Shown: piece by piece, positions 47,971-60,400 of the stretch
How the letters are laid out: every line of letters begins with the position of its first letter
How positions within the stretch are numbered: position 1 is the first letter of the stretch
Source: Caenorhabditis remanei
Taxonomy: Eukaryota; Nematoda; Chromadorea; Rhabditida; Rhabditidae
Direction of reading: 5' to 3'
DNA: 64,000 bases
Assembly (NCBI RefSeq): GCF_010183535.1
Contig: NC_071330.1
Span: forward strand, 5,933,717 to 5,997,716
Notes under the pieces: generated by a model
Database searches by the model: none
What the model was told of the DNA's origin: nothing
What the model saw: only the letters and a program-made list of their open reading frames with translations
Program-made: the position numbers and the translations under genes

Positions 47971-50301
47971 ATGACGAGGTATGATCGATGGATTGAATGA
48001 TAGATCCTTCTAGACTGGATTCTCATGTTTCCAGATGTTTCTTCGTTCTTCATCTGGTTTCCTGTTGCCTTGCTGCCAACTGGGTCAAAATTATGGTAAG
48101 GATTTGTTTGATCTTGGGTTGGGTGGTACTTTTTGTTGCTGTTTTGTAGAAAGCGTAGAACTAGTTTAGAAATTCGGGACCTCACAAAAATTTGGGGAGA
48201 CTTCCAATCTGGATATGAAGGTCGGGAAAAACAACTACGGTTTGAAAAACTGCGCCGGGACTTTGGGAACGTCCGTGCACACTTTCCCCAATTTTGTTCC
48301 CCGATTTACGTGAGGTCCCAGAAAATTTAAAACATCAGATACGTGAAACCTGTAATAGAGGGGCACCTAGCGGTACCGGTTCACAGCGGTATATCTCGGT
48401 TCCGAGAGGAAATATCGAAAAATTGTTAACTGACAAAATATAACTTAATATTCAAAGAATATTTCTTCAGTTGACAAACATTTCATATTTTTAAAGACAG
48501 CCGAGATAGAATGCTCCAAACTAGCGGGTGCGCCTCTAATGCAGGTTTTACGGTATCTGGATAAATCGAAAAACACGCAGACGTACTTTTACGGTCAAAT
48601 ATATCAATGTCAAAATTATTTTCAATCGCTTTCCTGTACGTCTTAATCATTTAATCTCTCCCATTCCAGAGACCTACAATAACCTGGGAAGAAATGGATA
48701 TATCACAAGAAGGAGAACGCAAATTCTTCTGCGGTCAATTCGATTCATCCTATACTGGAAGATATCACTGGAGATACAATGGATCCTCGATTCTTCCAGA
48801 GCGAACTCAGATCCATAAAAATGAATTTGTGTGAGTTCTAGAACTATTCTAAAATATTCAAACCTCTACCCTCTCTTTTTTTCAAATTATACTATAAAAT
48901 ATGCCCTTGACTCGAAGGACATGACCAACCGTTTTGTTGCTTTATTACCAACTGAGAGAGGAACATAGAACGTACCGATTTATTGTGGGCAATTAGAAGG
49001 AAAAAAGAGAGAAAAAGAACAAAAGAGACCATATGGCAGTGGAGCATGAATAATCAAGAGTTTGCAGGTTTCTATCGGGAGCAAATGCAATACGGAATCA
49101 GTTACCAGGAGAATATGAGTGTTGTGTTCGAGAAGACCTTGGAAATGCTTGTTACTCGAGAATGATTGTGGTACAGAGTGAGTTTTTTTAGTTTTGTAAA
49201 AATTAGTTTTTGGAAATTAAAAAAAGGAAAGGGAAAAGGTTTCCTAAATTATTATATCACTACAGATAATTTCGTTATATCCGATTCAAATTCAGGATGC
49301 AGAAGAGTGTGTCCCAAGTGTTTTGAAATGTACAGTAGAAGTCTAGAATTTATTTTTTATCGAATTTATCACTTTTTGATAACGTGTCTTTCCGTGAAGA
49401 TATAGTTTGTGAAAGCTTCCTCAAATCAGCAAATCCTTGAGCAAAGAGAATTTTGAGCGTCGTTGCTTTATGGCGCTGTATCTTTTTTCCTCGGGATTTT
49501 AATAAAAAGTGATCACCGACGAAACTAAATACCTCTTTTATAAAGAAACATAAGATAAAAACTATTTTTGGTTAGGTGTCACAATCCTAAAATTGTTCAT
49601 TTTCTACCTTCACCAGAAAACTTTTTCGCTGTTTTGGTCAGTTCATTTACCTAAATTCATTCAATTTGGTATCTAGTCATAAAATTTAAAATACATAATG
49701 ACGTAACATACTGTAACATTGAATACAGTAAGAGGACTAATGCAAATTTTGAAAAATAGAAACATTGAATCTCAGTTTCAACCCATAAACCTCACTAGAC
49801 TACATCCCAATAGCTTCTTCATTTCCAGACCGAACCGACAATCACAATATTGACATGACAAACTCGACTCTTCTTCTAGCAGAAGAAGGACACACTTACT
49901 ATATCAGGTATCATTCATATTAATTTTCCAACACTTAATGTTCATTTTTTTGTTTTCTCAGAATGCACGATGTAAAGAGGATAGAAGGGGTGAAGTGTAC
50001 ACTTGATGGTGTGAATATTGACAACTTCAAGTACCCGGTGGGTTTTTTGGTTGATGAGGCGTCGAATGACTCTAAAAAGTTGCAGTTTTTATCGAGGGAA
50101 ACGAAAAAGACGGTCCCATATCATCTGAAAATCGAAAACATCGAGAATGGAGGAGAAGTGAAATGTGATTTACGTCTTCATAAAAAGGAAGTTATCGAGA
50201 AAAAGTTTGACATCCGATTACTCGGTGCATTCGTTTCTTCTGCTTCTACTGTATCTCATCTCGTAGTTTCAATTATAGTTTGTTTCATTTTCAGGTTTTA
50301 A
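47971..50301 (+). CDS. Ig-like cell-surface protein with C-terminal anchor
   Basis: Exons: 47971-47978, 48035-48095, 48670-48830, 49068-49177, 49829-49907 and 49962-50301. All phases agree and give about 252 residues. Residues 1-16 (MTRCFFVLHLVSCCLA) are a signal peptide. Residues about 24-110 form an Ig-like domain: FFCGQFDSSYTG, YHWRYNGSSI, then GEYECCVREDLGNACYS with the D-x-G-x-Y-x-C-like end. A second region (EGVKCTLDGVNI ... GGEVKCDLRL) may be another Ig fold. The last 25 residues are hydrophobic (SHLVVSIIVCFIFRF), consistent with a GPI signal or tail anchor. Several N-glycosylation sequons (NGS, NST) are present. An optional exon after AATTCAG at 49296 would encode a Cys-rich alternative C-terminus. 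Intron 2 holds two small MITEs. Confidence 0.7.
48173..48323. mobile_element. Short foldback MITE in the Ig-gene intron
   Basis: Ends TTCGGGACCTCAC and GTGAGGTCCCAGAA are inverted repeats, and the similarity continues inward (AATTTGGGG/CCCCAATTTT). About 150 bp, non-coding. Confidence 0.65.
48345..48550. mobile_element. Second MITE in the same intron
   Basis: Inverted termini GAAACCTGTAATAGAGG and CCTCTAATGCAGGTTTT enclose about 200 bp with inner complementary blocks (CTCGG/CCGAG). Non-coding. It lies about 20 bp from the preceding MITE. Confidence 0.6.
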
Positions 50302-50358
50302 TTCCTCTTTTTAATTTAATAATTTATTAGGTTTATCTGTAAATAAATGTCTTCGCTT

Positions 50359-50732
50359 TTATCCATCTCTATACAAAAGACAAGTGATCCCATGTCTCGA
50401 ATGAATACAAAACTCTTGAGCATGAGCCAAATACGAGAATGCACACGGAGCACAGATGACACTCCAAGTTCCCTCAAAATCTCGCCGAGCAGCTGCATGG
50501 ATCGCTCTCTTTGATTCCGTCATTCCTTCATCACTTATATGCTGAAAGTATGAATATTCAAGAGTTGAAGACACAGATAATCTCACCTCATTCATTACTT
50601 TTCTCAAAATCTCATCCGAGCAGTCGTCATCTTTTCGAGGTCTAACGAGTGGTTTGGTGCGAACATTTGGGTTTTGAATCAAAGAAGATGGGTACGGAGG
50701 GTCGATGTAATCGCGGACACGAGATGAGTTAT
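50359..50732 (-). CDS. Divergent LC8-type dynein light chain-like protein (5' end unresolved)
   Basis: Two exons are clear: 50732-50587 and 50541-50359 (stop at the low end). The last 60 or so residues follow the LC8 (DYNLL) layout: a helix (AIHAAARRDFE), then GTWSVICAPCAFSYLAHAQ aligned to the family's TWHCIVGRNFGSYVTHE block, then HGITCLLYRDG matching the final strand. The N-terminal extension is hydrophilic (PRKDDDCSDEILRKV). LC8 proteins are dimerising hub light chains; several groove residues differ here, so partner binding may have changed. The upstream exon starts at phase 1 and has no ATG, so a first exon further upstream is needed and was not located. Confidence 0.6.
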
Positions 50733-52717
50733 CTGAAAATAGAGGTGAAACTTCTAGTATTTGTGGTCAGCTTGATAATGTCTCTGCAGATATCCGGGTG
50801 TCTGGATATAGGATTGTTGAAGTTACAGTAAAAACTAGTGATTGTAGTTATAAGATGGTTACACAAACTTTGAGTCCTATAGTATAAATTCTTGTAAGGA
50901 TGTGTAGATCAAAACTAGAACTTAATTACTTCTACAGTTAACAAATTATTTGACACAGTGCCAGAAGCCTAGAAGATCTTTTAATCTACTAGAGGACCCT
51001 TTTCATCCCTCTAACCTTTCTGTCACCCCATGAAATCTATCTAATCCTCTCCATGATATCAAAAAACCGCAACATGCCTTGAAACATAAATCTTCTTCTC
51101 CTCTCTTCAACTCCCTTTATCCATGCCACCTGTCCTATCAAATTCTTCTCTCCGAGCTCAACCAACTCACTTGTATTTCCTTCTATTGTTGTGTTTCCTC
51201 GTACTTCAATCGTCACTCGTAATCCGATAATAAGTAGAAGAATATGATGATAGTGACCCATTTCAATGTTTTTTTAATGTTCAATTTCCGTTTTCTAATT
51301 CTTTTATATACATCTTTTCCATTCAGATATTTGCATATTAATCCCTTTCTTTCTCCCCGTTTTTGACAGTCCTTCTCTATTTTATTTCCTTGAGGTTTTC
51401 CTGTTTGCTCTCATTAGAATAGACCTTCCGAACCGTTAGCCATGAACACAATATACGCAATCCAATTCTCTGCTCTCTCTCCATCTCACACACTATCTCT
51501 CCAGTACTTTTAACAAAAGAACACCTGCTGTCATCGACAATACGGAGGGGACATGCGGACCACCTTGGTCCTCAAGCCACCGTGCAGAATGAGTTCTTGT
51601 GCTTAGCTGTATGACGTGGCAATTAAGATTTACACTATTATCTGAAGACATCGTGTTTCCCCCAGCCATCGTGTACACTTTTACGACTTTTTCCAAGCTC
51701 CAGGGGCGATTAATGACCGACTGATTGGCTCCGCCCGCACCGGTGAGCAGGATTTAGGGGAGGGCGGGAGAAGAGGTTGACCAATCTAAACAGTTGTTTT
51801 CTTACCTGACTTTCTGAGTAAGTACAGATTAGTTTTTTTTTCGTTTTTTTTTATTTGTCTGTTTATCCAATTCACTTTTTTTCACAATTACTGTACTTTT
51901 TGAAAAATATAAAATTCAGAATCAATTCCAGTTTCAAGGTGAGTATTGTCTAACTTTGAGATTGTGTCACGAAGTCTATAGAGTGTTTATATAAAGGGAA
52001 CTTTTTTAAGTACGCAAAGTAAAAACCTAGAATTTAATTTTGGTAAATGAGAAAATTCTTTTACAAGAGGATTCCCTAAAGAGTTATTGTTCCTCCAAAA
52101 GTTTCAATCCATAAATTTCCATGACGAGCTCATGTATAACAAAGATCCACAAAAAAACTAATAATTTAGGTTTGTACTAAGAAAAATTGTAGTAATATCG
52201 CTCTTAGACTCCAGGACGTGCTCTCAAAGGTAGCCAATCCATATGTCTCCAAATCTACTTACCGTAATTCTAACCGTGGATCCTGTCCTGGGCCTAACTT
52301 GCTCTTAGTTCTTTATATAACATTTCATGACGAAGTTCAGTTTCTTGGAATAGATTCCGATCCAAATCAGTCACCACCTGATACATTACTTACCTAATTT
52401 GCCACTCAATGCCCAATTAAACTGAAATTAGATCACCCTCCTTCACTTCCCTTATTTTTTGACAAATCAGTCTTTCTATAAATCGGAAACTGGTTTGATA
52501 ATGTCTGTGTGTGGCACTACTCTGCCATCTCACACTAACGATGCGCGACATGTTCCCCCATATTATCACACACTGTCTATTTCTTTCACACACCCTTCTC
52601 CTTTTTTAATCTACGTCTCTTTATCTCTTCTCCTCATTTTTTTATCTCGTTATCATTTACATGTCATTATCATCATCATCATCATCTTGATTTTTCACAA
52701 CTTTTCAGTTCCTAAAA
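50733..52717. other. Upstream regions of the LC8-like gene and ced-11
   Basis: About 2 kb. It contains a minus-strand ORF at 51037-51261 whose first 22 codons look signal-peptide-like (MGHYHHILLLIIGLRV), not linked to any exon. A fragment near 51940-52100 resembles the mariner-like element at 35.7 kb. A (TCA)n run lies at 52668-52687, and TTTTCAG just before the ced-11 start is its likely trans-splice site. Confidence 0.45.
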
Positions 52718-55700
52718 ATGGACGAATCAGATCCGGCCAACGTGCCGGATATGTCCCTCTTACCTGATACTGTACCTGTTGTTGTGTCTGCTGATGGTTC
52801 GGATGCTGGAATTCAATTATGCCCCGCCTTGATTCTCGGAAGTCCCCAAGCTCTTCCGGGAGCCACTAAACATATCTACAGTAGGCTGGCAGCGGCGGCT
52901 TCTGAAGTGGATCAAGGTGTACCTGATATCATAATTTCTTTGATTTCTCATGGAAATTCTCTTTCTACAAAATATATGTCATCAGTGGAAAACGGTCTGA
53001 AATCATTTCTTATCGGATGTGGAACATGGATAATATCATCTGGAGAAGTCAATGATCCCTTGTCGAGAGTTGCATCTGGAGCCTTGAAAAACGTGTTACC
53101 ACAGCTGGAACATCAAGCAGAAGTTCTTCATATTCTTGTTAACTCAGATGACGTCATTGCTTCTGACTCGACGACTTCAAAAAGTGTCGTTGATACTTCT
53201 TTGAATACTCTGATGCTTATTTGTCGGAAAGAGGCGAATGATTCATCCGAGACTATAGCAGCGTCTATCGCTAAACTGAGAGCAGCAACTGCAGTGAAAC
53301 TAGCTCATCCTCCGCCAGGTAACAACTCAATACACAGAAGACAAGTTACCTTTTTACTTTTCAGCTCTTCTGATCGGTGTCCCATCTGAACCAATGAGTC
53401 CGTCGACATACGGAAATTCGGCGGCCATTCTGCTATCTCCGTCCAATGATAAAAGACCGTTTCCGGTTGCTGTTTTCGCTGGTTAGTGTTTTTTTAATTA
53501 GAAAGAAGATGAGATAAGGAAAACGGAAATTGTTGACCTTGTGTGACCAAGCATGAAATTTCAAGAAGTTCTATGGATTCCGGAAGATATGACAGTTTTT
53601 AGTTTGGAGTTTCCAGTTTCCATTGAAAATTACTGATTTTGAAAGGGTGTCGCGGACCCAAATACCACTGTAAAATTTAAATTTTTATAGTCGTTATAGA
53701 AAAAATCTGGAGCTTCATTATCGTAGTTGTCAAATTTTTTGTACGGGCTCGCACAAGAAAGTTGTAGCTCGGTTATTGTAATCTGGTATAATTATTCTCG
53801 ATGAAAACGAAGATAAAAGTTGCCAATTTTTAAAATGAAGGACTGGACTTGCTTGGAAAAACAACTAATTGCTCGAAAAAGAACTTTCGAAAGCATTACA
53901 AACTCTGAAAGCTCTGCGATTTCTTCTGAAAAATGTAATTTTCCTCCGCTACTGTACCCGTTTTCCGGATGTATTTTTCAAAACGCCTACAATAATTTGT
54001 TACAGGAGCCTCCAAAGAATCCCTCATCGAACTTCTTTTCTTTGTGGAACATGGGATTCCTGTTGTCATCCTCCAAGACAGTTGTGAACTTTGTGCAATT
54101 CTTCATTCGAGTCATTTGCTTCTGGAAACTTCTAATTTTGATAATGACAAGTTTGTCAGCTGGTGAGTCTTTTACTGTTATTAAAAATGGAAATTACCTT
54201 TATATTATTCAGGCTCCGATCTCAACTATATCCACTTGGACTAGCAGATTGCTATACATTGATCACAAAACTCTTGATTTCATCAACTTCTGGAGACGTA
54301 CAACTTATTGAATTCATTGATTCATCTCAACTTTCTGAATTGTCATCTGTAATTGTGGATAGATGTCTGGAGTGTTATGCAACCACAGGAGAAGAGAGAC
54401 AAGTACTTCTTCTAGCTGCTAAACTCAACTGTCCATCCGTACTCTCTTCAATGGATGTGGCTGCTCAACTAGACGAGGAATTACTCACAATGATCCTATG
54501 TGAATGTATCACTAAAGACGATCAATTGCACTTCCTATCGTCTGTACTCCAGCTGAATCCCCCGATTCGAGTAACTTCAAATATGCTAATTCGAATGATG
54601 TATCACGCGGACGAGCACTTTTTCACTACAATTGTTCTTTGTCAATCGATGGGTTACTCTTATATTCCATCTGAAATCGATCCAAGATTTGCAAATGATA
54701 TTCAGAAATTGGTAAAGAAGCTTTCATTTGGAGTAAATAATCTATTTGATCCTAACGTCTTCTGCAATGATTCTTCTCATCGCGATAAACATGAATCCAT
54801 CAAAATCCTAGCAATTTGGAGTCTCCTTCTGCATAGACCTGGAATCGTGAAGTGTCTCGCTGCATTTGCTGATGAGCCTGTAGCATTCTCAATGGTTTTG
54901 TCAAGAATTTCGAGGTCTCTAGCTCACGAGGTAGGCCTACATTTTATCTGGTGAAATTCAAGTTCGGATTTGTTTTTCAGAGTCACGATTGGCATTTCTA
55001 TGAAAAATCATTGAACGAGTTGTCCGATTCTCTTTCCGCTTCAGCAACACAACTTTTTGATACGGTATGGAAATGATTCTTATTAAATGGGAAACTATTT
55101 TTCTCAATTATAGGTTTTCACCTCCTCCCCAGCCAAAGCCTACCAACTTCTCTGCCAACCAATGGAACATTTCTACGAGTTTAATATCACCCAGCTAGCT
55201 TATCACGTATGTTTATTTTTCATTCCGTTTTCAATTATTTTCAGTATTTTTCAGTGTAACGCCCGTGACATCATCGCCCATGAATGCTGCCAACGATGGG
55301 TTCATCGGAAACTTTACGGGAACTTACAAGCGAAAAACTTTCCGACATTCATTCCGAAATGGGCCAAGTTTTGTATCTCAGCTATTCTCGTTATTCCTGT
55401 GAAGTTTTGGATGCTGGTTCGTCCCAGGGATCGAACGAAACAAGATAATTCGATATCTCCAACAGTTGCTCTGTTGGATGTGGGAAAGTTTCCACAGAAA
55501 CAAAGAGCCATTTCTACTTATAGGTATTCCATGTCTGTCTGGTTTTAGATTAACTCAAGATGAAATTTTTCAGTGTGATCTCATCAAGAAGTGAAGCTTT
55601 AACTGCACTAACTGCTCCACTTTCAACAGCATTTGGATTCAATTCTGCTCTCGGAGGAGCTGAGTCAGCAACTCCTCAATCGATGGTTTTCCCGTTGAAT

Positions 55701-58131
55701 ATCGAAGAAATTGAAAAAGATTCAAGACCTTTCGGAAAGAAGAATCGAATCCGTCGTGCTCATGCTCCAACTCTCTCCACATTCTACTCAACTCCAATTG
55801 TAAAATACTGGTTGTCTCTCTTATTTCGAATAATTTATATTTGTTGTCTAGCTTATTCAGTAAGTCCTGCCACTCAACTTATTCAGATTTCACTGAAATC
55901 AATTTCAGGTAGTCCTCCCAGGATGCGGTTCCAATGTTTGGGATACTGGATTATGGGTTTGGTCGTTTATTTGGTGGATTGAGAGTCTGTATGTACTGAC
56001 TGCAAGAACAAGAAAGATACCGCTGTTAGCGATGCCTTGGAGGACTTTCGATGTGTTCACTTTCGGAATATTCTTGATTCTTTTATTGATGATGAAAGTG
56101 TTGCCAGCTGAGCAGTTATTGGAATATGTGGTAAGTTATCTGAAGAGATCCACACCTCCATTAACCTAACTTCTTCAGGGAATCACATCGACATACCCTG
56201 CCAAAGTGGTCTCAGCTTTCTTCGTTCTCTATGTCTCCTACTCCACTCTATTCACTTACATCCCCTTATCTGATATCTTCGGTCCGATGATCGTCCGTGT
56301 CAAATTGATGCTTCTCCGTGATTTCACCAACTTTCTCTGCCTTGTTGCTCTTGTTATGTTGAGTAGTGGAGTCGCGATTCAAGCTGTTGTCTTCCCTGAT
56401 AGACCAGTTACTATTGAAGTTCTCAAGAAGACAATGTCATGGATTTGGCTCAGTTTATTCACTACCGACCTATCGAGTGAGTTATTTTATTGAACTTATG
56501 TTCCTTAAGTCTCCTAATTTTCAGACCTCAACGAATCAGATACATGTCGAAAATCATTCATCGGAGCACCACAAAGATACTGTACATCAGTGGGACAATA
56601 TGCTAACAATTCCTGCCCAGCACAATCTCTGCCAGCCTATTTGATCATCATCGAGTACTTTGTTATTCTGAAATTACTTCTCTGGCCGATTCTCTTCGCT
56701 TTTTTCTCAAAGACTGCAAAAAATGTTGATGATGAGGCTGATAAGATATGGAGATTCCAATTTTATTCGTTGGCTGAAGATTTTAGGTGAGTACTTCACC
56801 CTTGACGGGATTCAATTTATCTTTCAGACTCCGCCCACCTCTTCCTCCTCCACTCACAATTCTCTGTCTGATTTGTTCTGCTTGTTGTCGATTTACCAAC
56901 TCTTTCACTGGATTCTTCTCTGATTTTGACCATCCTGATTTCGAACAAAGAGACAAAAATCGAACGACATGGAGATTCGGATCAATCTACCGTAACCCGT
57001 CTGTTCCATTCAAAAAGAATGATTTCGTGAACTCATTTTGGAGGAAATTATCAATGGAACAGTGGAGAAACACGGAACAAAAACCGAAAACAACAACTAC
57101 GAACAAGTCAGAACTTCAAGAACTTCATAATATTCATGTGAGATAACAACATTTCTATTTTCAAATTTTAAATCATTTTTTACATTTTCAGAACCATATC
57201 AGAATGATGACTTTACGCGATTCTTATGAGAAATCTGGAACCCGAAAAGCCTCTGAGCTGCAATTCTTCGAAAAATATCCGGAAAGTTCAATTATGAAAA
57301 TAAGTGTAAACTTGGTTTCGAAGCCATGGGCGGTGCTTGTTCCAAGATACAATCCTCCGTTCTATTGTAAACCTTCTGAAGATTTCACAGGAGATGTTCA
57401 GAAATATGTAGATGTTGCAACTGAGCAGGTAAGTAATTCATTCGAATGCATTCCGTAACTTCTTTGTTTCAGAATGTGGGTGAATTGAAACGAATCTGGA
57501 GAAGTCGACAAGCCAACGACGTAACGAGTAATAGTGAAAAGTGTTGGAGACTCTCGGCAGCCGGATTCCCATTGAATCCAAACGGAAGAACTGGAATGGC
57601 TGGAAGAGGAAATCACCCTAGATTCGGAGCGAATAGAAGATGTTATTATATTGTGTTGAGTGGTGGAGTTGAAGGACAATGTCAAGTTTTAGTGGATAGT
57701 CAGAAGAATGTTCCGAATGAATGGCATTTGGAGAACTCGTCGAAGGATGAACATTTAACTTCGATTCTCAAAATGATCGGAGTTTCGGATTCTGATGCAC
57801 ATGTAAGTATTTGTTTTAAGAATATAATAAATGTTTTTGCTTTCAGATGTTCTCGATGCGCCGTCTTGACAGTACCATTGTCACTGCTGACAAGCGTATT
57901 CCATCCAATGATACAAGCCCGGCACATTTGGCATCAGAAGTCGCAGAAAACGAAAATGATACAGACAACGCGTGGACTGAACATGATGTATGGGCGATTT
58001 CCTTGAGAGAACGACGAATTTTAACGTCAATCATCGGATATTCATGGCTTCCGACGAGTGCGATACGAGGAACAATTCTTCCATGGCAAGCAGATCTTGT
58101 TTTCAGAGCAAAAACTATTTACGGGTTGTAA
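52718..58131 (+). CDS. ced-11: TRPM-family cation channel CED-11
   Basis: Cation channel; ced-11 affects cell-corpse morphology in C. elegans. Fifteen exons: 52718-53318, 53365-53481, 54006-54162, 54213-54930, 54981-55064, 55114-55206, 55255-55523, 55574-55859, 55909-56130, 56179-56476, 56525-56786, 56828-57137, 57192-57428, 57473-57802 and 57847-58131. All phases agree: 1422 residues. The TRPM homology region fills about residues 1-720 (for example GASKESLIELLFFVEHGIPVV across an intron, then LADCYTLITKLL). Six membrane segments span about 755-1020, with a pore region around IWLSLFTTDL and a TRP-helix-like IWRFQFYSLAEDF after S6. The C-terminal 200 residues resemble the NUDT9-homology domain of TRPM2 (NPNGRTGMAGRGN, TDNAWTEHDVWAI). 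Intron 2 carries a mariner-like fragment. The start follows a TTTTCAG acceptor by nine bases. Confidence 0.93.
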
Positions 58132-58418
58132 TTTTTTAATTCACTTATATATATATTTTTTTTTTAAAAATTATATTAACTCACAATTTGGTAAAGTTTT
58201 AATAAAACTGTATTAAAACTGTATGTAAATAGCTTAATTTGTGTCTTCGAAAGATCAAAGGTCAATGAAAGATATAAAATCAGTTTTGAGTATATTTGAA
58301 TCAATCAGATGTATTCAGAACGCTTACAGAATATTTAATGTTAAAATGTGTAATTTTCACCTTTTTCATAGAAGAAAACTCATTTTAATAATGAATTCTG
58401 ACACCCTTTCATCATTAA
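58132..58418. other. ced-11 3' flank
   Basis: AT-rich 3' UTR and flank with an (AT)n/(T)n run at 58147-58163. No gene is seen before the TTAA that borders the palindromic element. Confidence 0.5.
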
Positions 58419-60193
58419 GAGGCGTTGTCTGTAAGATGAGGATTCCTCTTGGCACAGTTGCAAAAAGTTGTTTCAATCCGAACTCTTTTTACAGCATATG
58501 TACCCCTATGGTAGTGATTTACAAAAAATATGTCACCAGTCCCCTATGACGTCATCATAGAAAAATATGCCCAATAATTGACTTTTCACCCAAAAATTCA
58601 TAAAAATTTTAATTTTCCAGATAACATCGGGGCACTTTCGTAACATGTTAGAAATGTTTTTGACTACCCCTACACAAATTTCCAGCCCCCCAGACACCCC
58701 AGAAACCGTTCAATTAAATTTCATTTTCATGTTTTTTCAACTTTTCTCGAAAATTCCCTCTAGAAGTCCTCAAATTTCACATTGTATACGTATTCCCCGC
58801 AAAAAGTTCTATTAGGTCCAATTAGAAGCATCAAAAAGTAGGGGGACCATTTCGAGATATTTCGATTTTTTGAAAAATCACATAAGGGTCCCCCCTTATG
58901 AAAATTTCATTTTTGAAAAAAATTTCAAAAAAAAATTAACTCCGAAAATGATCAGAATATTAATAAAACACTTGGAATAAGCCAATCCCAAAATATTAGA
59001 TCTCAGAAATGCGTTTGAACGGATTCGGTTTTTTGATCATTCAATTTTTTTCCAGTTTTTTCCCGTTTTTATCAAGAATTCGTACAGAAGTCCTCAAATT
59101 TTAAAGGATATCCTGATTCCTCGCAAAATTTAACATATTGTTCAATTGACATCGTTAAAAAACAGGGGGACCATTTTGAGATTTTTCCAATTATTTCGAA
59201 ATTCAGATAAGGGTCCCCCCTCTTGAAAGAAAATTTTTATCAAAAAAATAATTCAACTTTTTTTTGATGCAAAAACGTTGAGAACATTAATAAAATATCG
59301 AAAACATTTTTTTATAGTTTGAACGTTTTTTGCATCAAAAAAAAGTTGAATTATTTTTTTGATAAAAATTTTCTTTCAAGAGGGGGACCCTTATCTGAAT
59401 TTCGAAATAATTGGAAAAATCTCAAAATGGTCCCCCTGTTTTTTAACGATGTCAATTGAACAATATGTTAAATTTTGCGAGGAATCAGGATATCCTTTAA
59501 AATTTGAGGACTTCTGTACGAATTCTTGATAAAAACGGGAAAAAACTGGAAAAAAATTGAATGATCAAAAAAACGGAATCCGTTCAAACGCATTTCTGAG
59601 ATCTAATATTTTGAGATTAGTTTATTTTAAGTGTTTTATCAATATTTTGACCATTTTCGGAGTTAATTTTTTTTTGAAATTTTTTTCAAAAATGAAATTT
59701 TCATAAGGGGGGACCCTTATGTGATTTTTCAAAAAATCGAAATATCTGGAAATGGTCCCCCTACTTTTTGATGCTTCTAATTGGACCTAATAGAACTTTT
59801 TGCGGGGAATACGTATACAATGTGAAATTTGAGGACTTCTAGAGGGAATTTTCGAGAAAAGTTGAAAAAACATGAAAATGAAATTTAATTGAACGGTTTC
59901 TGGGGTGTCTGGGGGACTGGAAATTTGTGTAGGGGTAGTCAAAAACATTTCTAACATGTTACGAAAGTGCCCCGATGTTATCTGGAAAATTAAAATTTTT
60001 ATGAATTTTTGGGTGAAAAGTCGATTATTGGGCATATTTTCCTATGATGACGTCATAGAGTACTGGTGACATATTTTTTGTAAATCACTACCATAGGGGT
60101 ACATATGCTGCAAAAAGAGTTCGGATTGAAACAACTTTTTGCAACTGTGCCAAGGCCCAACACAAACATTCTCACTCTTACAGATAGTGCCTC
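58419..60193. mobile_element. Large palindromic foldback element flanked by TTAA
   Basis: Two arms of about 860-870 bp (58419-59279 and 59322-60193) are near-exact reverse complements around a spacer of about 42 bp. TTAA borders both outer ends (58415-58418 and 60194-60197). Examples: TTGGCACAGTTGCAAAAAG on the left and its complement on the right; ATGACGTCATCATAG likewise. Each arm itself contains two related modules 324 bp apart, each with AGAAGTCCTCAAATTT and a local hairpin GGGGGACCATTT...AAGGGTCCCCCC. There is no transposase-like ORF. Palindromic TTAA-flanked elements are known in C. elegans repeat libraries (PALTTAA type); membership is my inference. Confidence 0.85.
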
Positions 60194-60400
60194 TTAAAAA
60201 AATTGAAAACTACGGTACACATTGCAGTATACGCAAACACCACATTTGACGACATTTGCACATTCAAAATCCAACTTTTTATAAAAATTAACGCGTGAAC
60301 TCGTTGCTCCAATTATTGCTAATTTCCGTGGCTTCCACGCCATCTTTTAGGTGTCGTGGACGCGCGGCGGTTCAAAAATTGAATTCTGACTGATTGCAAC

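Noticed and set aside
58620..60035. 82-codon ORF within the palindromic element
   Set aside because: It lies within one arm of an inverted repeat, has no transposase motif, and is interrupted in the other arm.
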